NCBI GenBank assembly: GCA_041392205.1
Contig: JAWKMO010000018.1
Span: 1 to 42,950 of the forward strand
Direction of reading: 5' to 3'
DNA length: 42,950 nucleotides
From: Halomarinibacterium sp041392205
Lineage (GTDB): Bacteria; Bacteroidota; Bacteroidia; Flavobacteriales; Flavobacteriaceae
In this document: positions 25,340 through 33,687 of the stretch, piece after piece
Layout: each line of letters opens with the position of its first letter
Position numbering within the stretch: position 1 is the stretch's first letter
The notes under the pieces: model-generated
Databases searched by the model: none
Told to the model about the DNA's origin: nothing
The model's input: only the letters and a program-made list of their open reading frames with translations
Translations under genes and position numbers: made by a program

Positions 25340-25371
25340 TTTTAAAGTAAAATCTAATTTTTACTTTAAAA
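25340..25371. promoter_or_regulatory. 13-bp inverted repeat between lrp-like gene and divergent gene
   Basis: TTTTAAAGTAAAA (25340-25352) and its perfect reverse complement TTTTACTTTAAAA (25359-25371), 6-nt spacer, lie 31 bp upstream of the lrp-like start and 37 bp upstream of the divergent gene. A position and symmetry fit for an Lrp-family operator. Confidence 0.5.
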
Positions 25372-25408
25372 TCGAAATTAGCATCTGCTATAATGTTGGT
25401 AAATTTGG

Positions 25409-25834
25409 GTGACTTTCAAAAAAAGGATTGCTAATCGTATGTACCACCCAGTGCCCCAACACTATTCCTATTCGCCTTTGTACCAAAAGGCTATAGAAAT
25501 TTTTCGTATTTCGCGAAGTATCTCCCACTACTTTGTGGACGACTTATGCTACCTACAATCCAACGGAAAAGAGCATCCCAACATTTATTTTTCGGGAGAC
25601 ATTGTCCAGCAGTCGGTGAACTTGGCCCCAGAAATTTTAAAGGCCGAAAGCCAAACTTTTTCTGAAGAAAAACACAAATACGCCGCACAAGTTAACCGTC
25701 TTACCAACTCTCTTTATAAAAACTGTGAGCGTTTGGAAAACACCCATAGCAATGGGAAGGATTTTATGCCCATCCTGCGCAAAGAACTAAAATTATTTCG
25801 GAAGTTACAACGCACCTGGATGCTGACGTTGTAA
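25409..25834 (+). CDS. Uncharacterised helical protein
   Basis: A 141-aa soluble protein without signal or TM helix. The sequence is predicted mainly alpha-helical with many Tyr/His at the start (MYHPVPQHYSYSPLYQKAIEIFRISRSIS) and a coiled-coil-like C-terminal half (KHKYAAQVNRLTNSLYKNCERLE). It uses a GTG start here; an in-frame ATG ten codons on is an alternative. It is divergent from the lrp-like gene across 100 bp containing the inverted repeat, so Lrp may control it. No family recognised. Confidence 0.6.
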   Translation: MTFKKRIANRMYHPVPQHYSYSPLYQKAIEIFRISRSISHYFVDDLCYLQSNGKEHPNIYFSGDIVQQSVNLAPEILKAESQTFSEEKHKYAAQVNRLTNSLYKNCERLENTHSNGKDFMPILRKELKLFRKLQRTWMLTL

Positions 25835-25842
25835 TACGTATG

Positions 25843-25983
25843 CTATTTTTTTAAGGCAGGTTTAGAAGCAGGCACAATAATGGCTTCTGTTTCGTGATAA
25901 CGTTGTGATTTGACGGTGTATAACAACCAGTCGAAATAGTTTTTGGAACGTCTTTCAAATCGATAGTGTAAGGTTGCTCCCAT
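25843..25983 (-). CDS. Small 46-aa protein, unknown
   Basis: ATG at 25983 to TAG at 25843. The peptide starts MGATLHYRFERRSKNYFDW and ends EAIIVPASKPALKK, with balanced, protein-like composition that differs from random AT-rich translation. It is convergent to the helical-protein gene, 8 bp apart. The 11-mer GTATGCTATTT flanks it at 25838-25848 and 26020-26030. No family recognised; it could also be a gene remnant. Confidence 0.45.
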   Translation of the reverse strand: MGATLHYRFERRSKNYFDWLLYTVKSQRYHETEAIIVPASKPALKK

Positions 25984-26088
25984 AATTTCTTGTTTTAAAT
26001 GCCTAATTCATTTGTATAGGTATGCTATTTAAAACATAAAATATGCCAAAGTGGGTGTTTGTAGTGTTGGTGGGGGTTAGCGAAGAAC

Positions 26089-26108
26089 TTTGCTTTGCTT
26101 TGCTTTGC
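26089..26108. repeat. TTTGC pentanucleotide tandem repeat
   Basis: Four exact copies of TTTGC followed by TTTTC, in the gene-free 196 bp before the end of the receiver-nuclease gene. It is outside any reading frame I can support. Confidence 0.8.
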
Positions 26109-26179
26109 TTTTCTTTTTTACAATAAATTATTATATGCCTAAGAATTGTTATCTTAAAAAGATATAGTTAATAAAACTA

Positions 26180-27091
26180 TTAATTATCTTTTACTTGCTC
26201 ATCAATTATATCTTTAAAAGTTTCTAGTTTATTGTCAGCTAATATTAATCTATTAAATTCATTATTAGATATAAAAATTATTTTACGAACATCCTTAGAG
26301 TCTCTAAGTGCCTCTATATAGGTATTTTTAGTGAGATATCCTGTTGTAGCAATTATACCTAATTCAGCCAAACCATTAGTTGTTTCCAACTTTCTTCCGA
26401 ACACAATAAATGTATTTTTATCAACTTTATCAGTAGGCTTATTTTTACATTCAATCAAAATATATTTGCCAAATTTATTAAGAAATGGGTCTTTAATCTC
26501 ATTTCTAACAATTAAGTCTACTTCATTTAAGGATTTATCAATAACTCTTTTGTTAATACTATTAAATCCTATAGATTGGAATAATAAACTAACAAAGTGC
26601 TCAAACTTTTCCCCTTTAATAAATGGATCCCTTTCATTTTTTGCATTCGAATAAAATTCTAACAATGCATTATTAATTTCATCAGGTGATTCAAAAATAC
26701 TTTCGTGGTAATCTTCAATTTTTTTTGCTATTTTAGGAATCCAAATATCATAATCTTCTTTATCTAGAATATCTAATATTTTTCCTGTTAGTAATATCTC
26801 TTTCAATTGAAGCAAATATTCACCTTTGAATGCAGATACTATAATAATTTTTGCAAAAGGGTTTGTTTGAAAAATTTTCTTAATTATTTCAATACCATCA
26901 ATTGAAAAATTATCCATTCTTAAATCAACAATTGCTAATGAAAAATACCTATTCTCAATTGTTTCTAACACTGATTTCTCATCATAGGCATGTGAAAAAT
27001 CATATTCTTTGGAAACTAAGCTTCTAAGCCCTTTTTCAAGCCCTTCTGCTTGCTCCTTTATGTCGTCAATAATTAATACACTTCTTTTCAT
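26180..27091 (-). CDS. Response regulator fused to Mrr-like PD-(D/E)XK nuclease
   Basis: A 303-aa two-domain protein. The receiver domain (1-120) has all phosphotransfer residues: D9/D10, phosphoacceptor D56 (VDLRMDN), S86 and K111. A helical linker (about 120-155) leads to a restriction-endonuclease-like domain (about 158-290). The pattern GEKFEHFVSLLFQSIGF (E161/E164), EVDLIV (D192), LIECKN (E214 and K216) and GIIATTGYLTKNTYIEAL matches Mrr_cat-type nucleases, with every expected catalytic position filled. The gene starts 2 bp after the histidine kinase stop. The reasonable reading is a nuclease whose activity or assembly is switched by phosphorylation. Codon use and base composition are visibly more AT-rich than neighbours, suggesting transfer. 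Confidence 0.85.
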   Translation of the reverse strand: MKRSVLIIDDIKEQAEGLEKGLRSLVSKEYDFSHAYDEKSVLETIENRYFSLAIVDLRMDNFSIDGIEIIKKIFQTNPFAKIIIVSAFKGEYLLQLKEILLTGKILDILDKEDYDIWIPKIAKKIEDYHESIFESPDEINNALLEFYSNAKNERDPFIKGEKFEHFVSLLFQSIGFNSINKRVIDKSLNEVDLIVRNEIKDPFLNKFGKYILIECKNKPTDKVDKNTFIVFGRKLETTNGLAELGIIATTGYLTKNTYIEALRDSKDVRKIIFISNNEFNRLILADNKLETFKDIIDEQVKDN

Positions 27092-27093
27092 TA

Positions 27094-27879
27094 CTATGAT
27101 GGTATTATTGGTAAAGATATTGAAAAATATTTTGTAAACTCACCTGTTTCAAGAGGGCAATATTTTATTGAACCTTTATAAAGGTCGCATAAATATTCTG
27201 CGTGGTGTAATCCAATTCCAGAACCTCCAGTGTTTGAAACACCATATTCAAAAATTCTATTTTCAATTTTTTTATCCACACGCTCACCATTATCATATAT
27301 ATCTAATTGAACAAAGCTATCAGTTAAGGATACTGAAAATTTTATTTTACGATTTTCGTTAATTTTACTCAAGGCTTTTGTTGCATTTATTACAATATTA
27401 TTAATCATTTGTATAACAGATTGAAAAGGTAATTTGAAATAAATTTTTTGATCAACTGTATTTTCTTTAATTAGAGTTATTTTATTTTCATAAAAATTAT
27501 TTCTATTTAACAGTTCTACCGCAGTTATGAGGTTATTATATGAAAATTTATTATCACCACTATGCGGGACTAATTTTGAAAAATTATCAATAGTTTCCCG
27601 CATGATTTTTAAATTAAGTTTTATTGTATTTAAATTTTCATCAGTAATTTCATCAGCGGTGTTTGTACTTATTACACTATCTATACTTTGAATGGAATTT
27701 TTAATATCATGACGAGCAAAATTACTAAGCATAGTAATATGTATATCATGTGATTTCGAAATTGCATCAATATTTTTCCCGAATCTTTTTAATTCATCTT
27801 CGAGTTCCTTTACTCTTACATTAAGTAATGCAGGATTATTTCGTTTATTTGGTATATACTTTTTATTTCTTTTTCGCAT
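27094..27879 (-). CDS. Soluble histidine kinase without a recognisable sensor domain
   Basis: A 261-aa cytoplasmic kinase. A basic N-terminus (KRNKKYIPNKRNNP) and coiled coil (about 18-50) lead to the phosphoacceptor region with H57 in FARHDIKNSIQS. The HATPase domain (about 110-258) has an N-box with N161/N165 (INNIVINATKAL), G1 DNG at 196-198, an F box at F210 and G2 GGSGIGL (218-224). There is no TM helix, PAS or GAF domain; the input must come through the N-terminus or a partner. It is the first gene of a two-gene operon with the receiver-nuclease, which is its evident phosphorelay target. Confidence 0.85.
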   Translation of the reverse strand: MRKRNKKYIPNKRNNPALLNVRVKELEDELKRFGKNIDAISKSHDIHITMLSNFARHDIKNSIQSIDSVISTNTADEITDENLNTIKLNLKIMRETIDNFSKLVPHSGDNKFSYNNLITAVELLNRNNFYENKITLIKENTVDQKIYFKLPFQSVIQMINNIVINATKALSKINENRKIKFSVSLTDSFVQLDIYDNGERVDKKIENRIFEYGVSNTGGSGIGLHHAEYLCDLYKGSIKYCPLETGEFTKYFSISLPIIPS

Positions 27880-27961
27880 ATATGTTTTATAAAAACTATC
27901 TAATTATTAGTTAAAATAATTAAGTATTTAAACTAAACTATACTATACTGAATAAAATCTG

Positions 27962-27982
27962 TGGGGAGTCTCCCCAAATATA
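27962..27982 (-). promoter_or_regulatory. Kinase-nuclease promoter with overlapping palindrome
   Basis: On the minus strand TATATTTG (27975-27982) matches the -7 consensus, followed at once by the palindrome TGGGGA-GTC-TCCCCA (27962-27976), which overlaps its last two bases and would cover the start point. That is a GC-rich island in a very AT-rich region and fits an operator or a 5'-end hairpin. The start codon lies about 82 bp further. Confidence 0.5.
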
Positions 27983-28009
27983 GCTAAAAATACCTTTGAT
28001 AGCTCATTT

Positions 28010-28058
28010 GCAGATACCAAACCCAAATAATTTTCGTTATCTAAGAGGTGGTATCTGC
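28010..28058. repeat. 10-bp inverted repeat upstream of the kinase promoter
   Basis: GCAGATACCA (28010-28019) and TGGTATCTGC (28049-28058) are perfect reverse complements with a 29-nt spacer. No U tract follows on either strand, so it is not a terminator. It lies 28 bp upstream of the kinase -7 box. The stretch 27880-28325 contains no gene. Confidence 0.7.
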
Positions 28059-28119
28059 TACACGGGACATCGTGCCTATTTTCCTGCATTTATTTTACTA
28101 TTAACCATACTATAAGAAT

Positions 28120-28160
28120 GGTATAACCACGGTATAACTATGGTATAACCTTGGTATATC
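28120..28160. repeat. 11-bp tandem array GGTATAAC-NNN
   Basis: Four copies at exactly 11-bp spacing (28120, 28131, 28142, 28153); the last is GGTATATC. The spacing is near one helical turn, so proteins binding each copy would face one side of the DNA. Confidence 0.7.
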
Positions 28161-28226
28161 CATACTGTTGATACGGAGTATCTATGAAGTAACTACGGAT
28201 TACACACGAAGTATCCCTACTTGTGA

Positions 28227-28310
28227 GGTGATGGGTGAAGGGTCAAGGGTGATGGGTGAAGGGTGAAGGGTGAGTTGTGAATCGTGAATCGTGAATCGTG
28301 AGTCGTGATA
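28227..28310. repeat. Heptanucleotide tandem array (GGTGAAG to CGTGAAT)
   Basis: Twelve 7-bp units, gradually changing from GGTGAAG-type to CGTGAAT-type, end 16 bp before the DUF2071 stop codon. The drift suggests slippage and point mutation in a simple repeat. Not CRISPR: units are contiguous with no spacers. Confidence 0.85.
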
Positions 28311-28325
28311 ACCACTACCCTTCAG

Positions 28326-29045
28326 TCAGTATGATGCCTTAATCACCCGTTTGTTCTCTACCGTAATAGGGGAACCTTCGGCTAAAAACACAGAAGTAGG
28401 TTGTAGCTCTTTCAGGAACCCAAATGGGGCTCCATAGACCTTATTAAAATCTACGTCTATGGTAAATTCTTGTATCGGATAATGCTCCCACTTAGGATGG
28501 GTGACTTCATATTCAATAGAGGCGCTTTTGTTTTTACAGGCATAGCCCCAATAGTGTTCGGTGATAAATTCGACTTCACTGTCTGAAGGGATAGGCTCAG
28601 CAACTCCGTTTGTAATGACTGTAAAGGTGTTCCAAGAGTTGTTTTTCTTCCATAGATAGGTGATTTCGTTTTGATGGGAGGAAATTTCCCAACGATGCTT
28701 CATCGGCAGGGTTTCGTAATTTTCTTTATAGACGGTATTCGCTACCCAGGTAAGCGCAGGTTTGGGGACAATTTCTTTGATAAAGACCACTCCCCTTTTG
28801 TACCCGGTGCTATCGAACCGTTTTACATAAAACCGAAGATTGACTTCTTCAAAATTCGAGTGAAAAGGAATTTTTACCCCAAGCAGTTTTGTATTTAAAA
28901 ACATAAAACCCACCAAGCTTACATAACATTTGCCTTCCCATAAATCCAACTCAGTGCCAATGGGAACATAGGGGGCTAGCAGTTCCGGCGGAACTATATA
29001 GTTTGCCATTGCCAGTTTTCGCCATTCCGCTGTTAAAAAACTCAT
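28326..29045 (-). CDS. DUF2071 / YqjF-family protein
   Basis: A 239-aa cytoplasmic protein of the DUF2071 (YqjF-like) family, function unknown. The N-terminus MSFLTAEWRKLAMANYIVPPELLAPYVPIGTELDLWEGKCYVSLVGFMF and the YVKRFDSTGYKRGVVFIKE segment are characteristic. No signal peptide is visible. It is flanked by repeat-rich gaps (28120-28310 and 29166-29302) on both sides and is the first normal chromosomal gene after the accessory stretch. Confidence 0.88.
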   Translation of the reverse strand: MSFLTAEWRKLAMANYIVPPELLAPYVPIGTELDLWEGKCYVSLVGFMFLNTKLLGVKIPFHSNFEEVNLRFYVKRFDSTGYKRGVVFIKEIVPKPALTWVANTVYKENYETLPMKHRWEISSHQNEITYLWKKNNSWNTFTVITNGVAEPIPSDSEVEFITEHYWGYACKNKSASIEYEVTHPKWEHYPIQEFTIDVDFNKVYGAPFGFLKELQPTSVFLAEGSPITVENKRVIKASY

Positions 29046-29165
29046 TTTATAATGTTATATAGTATTTTACAATGTTCAAACTCTTAGTAACCAAGCACGG
29101 CGTAACTTGGTTTTTTGTTTTGTCACGCTCAACTTGATTGGGCGTCCCTAAATGGATTTCCTGTC

Positions 29166-29302
29166 ATACTTCGACAGGCTCAGCACAAGCGCAGGGAATG
29201 ACAAAGACCCCTTATGCTTAGACCCTTCGACGGGGTTTATATTGAGCGTAGTCGAAATACTCAGGATAAGCGACTTGCCAGATCCCTCGACGCCGCTCGG
29301 GA
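29166..29302. repeat. Cluster of dispersed GCGCTC-type repeats
   Basis: Related elements around a TTCGACTGCGCTCRA core occur at 29170-29184 (diverged), 29242-29256 (on the minus strand) and 29284-29301. Related copies lie at 13488-13503 and inside the mutase gene at 31313 and 31406. The gene-free stretch 29046-29355 holds nothing else I can support. Confidence 0.7.
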
Positions 29303-29355
29303 TAAGCGATATGCACAAAATTTTCTGTGCTAGCTTGAAAATTTTGGCATCCTGC

Positions 29356-32300
29356 TTACATATTCCTACGGTACTGCCCTCCTACTTCAAACAAGGCACT
29401 GGTAATTTGCCCAAGCGAGCACACTTTGGTGGCTTCCATCAATTCTTCAAAAATATTTTTGTTTTGGATAGCGGCTTGTTGCACTTTTTTTATAGCTTCT
29501 TTCGCCATATTGGGGTAGCTTTTTTGCAATTGCTTTAAGGTGTGAATCTGTGCCTGTTTTTCTTCTTCGGTAGCGCGAATCACTTCGGCAGGTAAAATGG
29601 TAGGCGATCCTTTACTGCTTAAAAAGGTGTTTACCCCAATAATAGGAAACTCGCCATTATGCTTTAGGGTTTCGTAATACAAGCTTTCTTCTTGTATTTT
29701 ACTACGTTGGTACATGGTTTCCATGGCTCCCAACACGCCACCACGCTCGGTAATACTATCAAATTCTTTTAAAACGGCTTCTTCCACTAAATCGGTCAAT
29801 TCTTCAATAATAAAGGAACCTTGAATAGGGTTTTCATTTTTTGCCAAGCCCAATTCTTTGTTGATAATGAGCTGAATCGCCATAGCACGACGCACACTTT
29901 CCTCGGTAGGTGTTGTAATGGCTTCGTCGTAGGCATTGGTATGTAACGAATTACAGTTATCGTAAATGGCGTACAAGGCTTGTAGCGTGGTACGAATGTC
30001 GTTAAAGTCAATTTCCTGTGCGTGCAAGCTTCTTCCGGAAGTCTGGATGTGGTATTTCAACATTTGCGCTCTAGGGTTGGCGCCGTATTTATCACGCATG
30101 GCCTTGGCCCATATTTTACGAGCCACGCGCCCAATGACCGAATATTCGGGGTCGATTCCATTACTGAAAAAGAAGGACAGATTGGGGCCAAAATCATTAA
30201 TATCCATCCCACGCGACAGGTAATACTCCACGTAGGTAAATCCGTTGGCGAGGGTAAACGCCAACTGCGAAATAGGGTTGGCCCCTGCTTCGGCAATGTG
30301 ATAGCCCGGAAGAGACACCCCGAATAGAAATTCCCGTACTTTTTTCTGAATAAAATATTCCTGCACATCCCCCATCAATCGAAGGGCAAATTCCGTAGAG
30401 AAAATACAGGTATTCTGCGCTTGGTCTTTTAAAAATATCGGCTTCTGTACTCGTTCCACGAACCTGTTGAAGGGTTTCGCTTTTATTTTTGAATAAATAG
30501 CTGCCGGCAAGACTTGGTCACCCGTAACGCCTAAAAAAGCATTAAACCTAGTCCATCGTTGCCTTCAGGAAGTTCGATGGTATTTTGGTCTTTCGGTTCC
30601 CTTCTCTTTATAAATGGCTACTATTTTCTTTTCGACTTCTTTTTCAAGACCGTTTTCTTTGATGTATTTCTCGCAGTTTTGGTCGATAGCGGCATTCATA
30701 AAAAAGCCTAACAACATGGGGGCTGGCCCATTAATGGTCATACTCACTGAGGTCATCGCATCACTCAAATCGAAACCCGAATACAATTTTTTGGCATCGT
30801 CCAGACAACAAATGGACACTCCAGCATTTCCAATTTTTCCGTAGATATCGGGACGTAAGCCTGGGTCATTTCCGTAGAGCGTCACACTATCAAACGCTGT
30901 AGAAAGGCGCTTGGCTGGCAATCCGTGACTTACATAATGAAAACGCCTATTGGTACGCTCGGGTCCACCTTCACCTGCAAACATACGGGCAGGGTCTTCC
31001 CCCGTTCTTTTAAAGGGATACAGTCCTGAAGCATACGGAAATTCACCCGGTACATTTTCTTGTAAACACCACTGTAAAATATCGCCCCAAGCTTGGTACT
31101 TTGGTAACGCCACTTTAGGAATTTGGGTATGCGAAAGACTTTGGGTGTGGGTTTCAATCTTTATTTCTTTGTCCCGAACTTTAAAACTATAAATTGGGTC
31201 TTTGTAACGTTTTACGGTAGCATTCCAATTTATAAGGGTATCCCAATGATGCGGGTCGAGATCCATTTTTACACGGTCGAATTCTTTAAAAAGTAATTTT
31301 AAAAGCTCCTTGTTCTCGACTGCGCTCGAACTGACGGTACTTTTGTCATTCTGAACTAGATTCAGAATCGTTTCAGTATCTAAACCTAATTTTATTAGGA
31401 ATGACTTCTCGACTGCGCTCGAAGTGACACGTGTTACCGAACAAATGGTTTTAAAAATACCGTAGAGTTTTTGAGCCACTTCTACTTGCTGCGAAGCTAC
31501 TTTATCATAATTCCTGTTGTTTTCAGCAATTTCAGAAAGGTAACGGGTACGCGACGGCGGAATCACAAAGATTTTCTCGCTCATCTCATCGCTAATCTCA
31601 TAGCTGCTTTTTAAGTTGGCATTGGTTTTCGCTACAATGGTATCCATAATGGCCTTGTAGAGTTGGTTCATTCCTGGGTCGTTGAATTGGGAAGCAATGG
31701 TTCCGTAAACAGGAAGTTGATCCTGTGGCGTATCCCATAAATTATGGTTACGCATATATTGCTTTTTCACATCACGAAGGGCGTCCAGTGACCCTCGTTT
31801 GTCGAATTTGTTGATGGCGACCAAATCGGCAAAGTCCAGCATATCAATTTTCTCCAGTTGTGTAGCGGCACCAAATTCGGGCGTCATTACGTACAAAGAC
31901 ACATCGCTATGCTCCAAAATTTCGGTGTCGCTTTGTCCAATTCCTGAAGTTTCTAAAACAATGAGATCGTATTCGGCGGCTTTCAACACTTCAATGGCTT
32001 CATTCACGTATTTGGACAAGGCCAGATTGCTTTGGCGGGTTGCCAGACTACGCATATAGACTCTGGGGTTGTTGATGGCGTTCATTCGAATACGGTCCCC
32101 CAACAAGGCACCACCGGTTTTCCGTTTGGAAGGATCTACCGAAATGAGTGCGATGGTCTTTTTAGGAAAATCGATAAGAAAACGGCGCACCAGCTCGTCC
32201 ACCAGAGAAGATTTTCCAGCGCCACCCGTTCCGGTAATTCCGAGTACCGGGATAGTAGCCTTTTCATTCTTTTTATGAATTTCTTTAAGGGTCTCTTTGG

Positions 32301-32838
32301 CTACTTCTGGAAAATTTTCTGCAGCAGAAATAATACGTGCAATGCTTTTTGGGTTTTTCTTCGAAAGGTCTTTCAGTTCTCCATTTAAAGAATCGCCCAC
32401 GGGAAAATCCGATTTTTGAACCAAATCGTTAATCATTCCTTGTAAGCCTAATTCGCGACCGTCATCGGGAGAATAGATACGGGTGATACCGTAATCCATT
32501 AAGTCATTAATTTCTGAGGGTAAGATCACGCCGCCGCCGCCGCCAAAGATCTTGATGTGTCCGGCGCCTTTTTCCTGTAGCAAATCGTACATATACTTAA
32601 AGTACTCGTTGTGGCCTCCTTGGTAGGATGTCATGGCAATGGCATTGGCATCTTCCTGAATGGCCGTATTGACCACTTCCTCCACACTTCTATCGTGACC
32701 TAAATGAATGACCTCCACCCCAGTAGCCTGAATGATACGGCGCATGATATTGATGGCAGCATCGTGGCCGTCAAATAAGGAAGCGGCAGTAACGATTCGA
32801 ACTTTATGTTTGGGCTGATAGGGAGGAATTTGTTGCAT
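29356..32838 (-). pseudogene. icmF: IcmF-type cobalamin-dependent acyl-CoA mutase fused to MeaB-like GTPase, interrupted
   Basis: Fused enzyme: B12-binding domain (DGHDAAINIMRR near the N-terminus), MeaB-type GTPase chaperone (P-loop GTGGAGKSS, NKFDKRG) and acyl-CoA-binding barrel (SGLYPFKRTGEDPARMFAGE, continuing to the C-terminal part with AGANPISQLAFTL). I chose the ATG at 32838 (MQQIPPYQ). The reading frame stops at TGA 30565-30567 and resumes, in the same frame, downstream. The 38-nt stretch 30539-30576 reads ELPEGNDGLGLML in the other frame, which fits this family, so a 2-nt loss near 30576 and a 2-nt gain in the A6 run (30533-30538) seem to cancel, leaving a stop in between. A dispersed repeat also adds about 38 residues (about 471-509). 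The second ORF would need a TTG start, which is unconvincing. Confidence 0.8.
31313..31428. repeat. Dispersed repeat inserted in the mutase reading frame
   Basis: TTCTCGACTGCGCTCGAA-N-TGAC occurs at 31313-31335 and 31406-31428, exactly 93 bp (31 codons) apart. The segment between includes TTTTGTCATTCTGAACTAG, as in typical Bacteroidota intergenic repeats. On the minus strand it is read through as SSAVEK ... SSAVEN without a stop, so it keeps the frame. Confidence 0.8.
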
Positions 32839-32951
32839 TGGCAATACATATGAATTATAGAAGCACAAATTTACGAAATTCACAATGAAAGGAAGGAATT
32901 GTTTACAATTTTACAAAAGCACTTTTTTAGAATGGTTTTTATTTTAAGTAG

Positions 32952-32959
32952 TATCTTTG
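32952..32959 (+). promoter_or_regulatory. -7 box deciding the DUF4197 start
   Basis: TATCTTTG matches TAnnTTTG. It lies inside the longest possible frame, so the true start is downstream, at ATG 32971 (or 32980), which also gives a proper lipoprotein signal. Confidence 0.55.
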
Positions 32960-32970
32960 AAATTATAAAA

Positions 32971-33687
32971 ATGAAACCCATGTTGAAAAAAGTTTTTTTG
33001 ATTGTTACGGTATTTTTCTTTACCTCGTGTGACGAACTACAAAATGTAGTCAATACCCTTCCCAATGGCGATGGCGGTATAAGTGACGCTATGATAGGCA
33101 ATGGTTTGCGCGAAGCATTGGATTTTGGCATTGACAAACAAGTGACCAAACTCACCCAAAAAGATGGGTTTTATAAAAACCAATTAGTAAAGATTTTACT
33201 ACCTCAAGAACTTCAGAAAGTGGATCAAACGCTTCGTGATATTGGGTTATCAAGCCTTGCAGATCAAGGCTTACTGATGTTGAATCGTGCTGCCGAAGAT
33301 GCTGTAAAAGAAGCGACGCCTATTTTTGTGGATGCGGTAAAAGGTATTACGTTTGCTGATGCTAAAAATATTTTATTAGGCCCAGATAATGCCGCTACTA
33401 ACTATTTGGAAGGAAAAACCCAAACCGCTTTGTATGCCAAATTCAATCCTGTCATTCAAAATTCGTTTAGCAAAGTAGGTGCCGACCAGATTTGGACTAA
33501 TATCATTACAAAATATAATTCCCTTCCTTTAGTGAATAAAGTAAACCCCGATTTAACCGATTATGTCACCAACGAAGCCTTAAAAGGGGTGTATAAAATG
33601 ATTTCGGTAGAAGAAAAGAATATACGTACCAAAGTGTCTTCTCGAACTACCGATTTATTAAAAAAAGTATTTGTATTACAGGACTAA
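32971..33687 (+). CDS. DUF4197-family lipoprotein
   Basis: A protein of about 238 aa with signal peptide and lipobox Cys C20 (FFFTSC) followed by DE. The DUF4197 domain covers most of the rest: ISDAMIGNGLREALDFGIDKQVTKLTQ, DGFYKNQLVKILLP and the C-terminal NPDLTDYVTNEALKGVYKMISVEEKNIR are the conserved blocks. Function is unknown. The longer frame starting at 32899 would bury the signal peptide and overlap the promoter, so I reject it. The end overlaps the convergent pyrF stop by 4 nt. Confidence 0.88.
   Translation: MKPMLKKVFLIVTVFFFTSCDELQNVVNTLPNGDGGISDAMIGNGLREALDFGIDKQVTKLTQKDGFYKNQLVKILLPQELQKVDQTLRDIGLSSLADQGLLMLNRAAEDAVKEATPIFVDAVKGITFADAKNILLGPDNAATNYLEGKTQTALYAKFNPVIQNSFSKVGADQIWTNIITKYNSLPLVNKVNPDLTDYVTNEALKGVYKMISVEEKNIRTKVSSRTTDLLKKVFVLQD

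Noticed and set aside
28010..28058. Inverted repeat as terminator of DUF2071
   Set aside because: No U tract on either strand, and the loop is 29 nt.
28227..28310. Repeat array as CRISPR
   Set aside because: Units are contiguous 7-mers with no spacers, and no cas gene is nearby.
29152..29538. 128-aa plus-strand ORF
   Set aside because: It reads through dispersed repeats and then runs antisense to the mutase.
29356..30510. Separate mutase large-subunit gene
   Set aside because: It would need a TTG start in the middle of a continuous family sequence; it is the 3' part of the interrupted fused gene.
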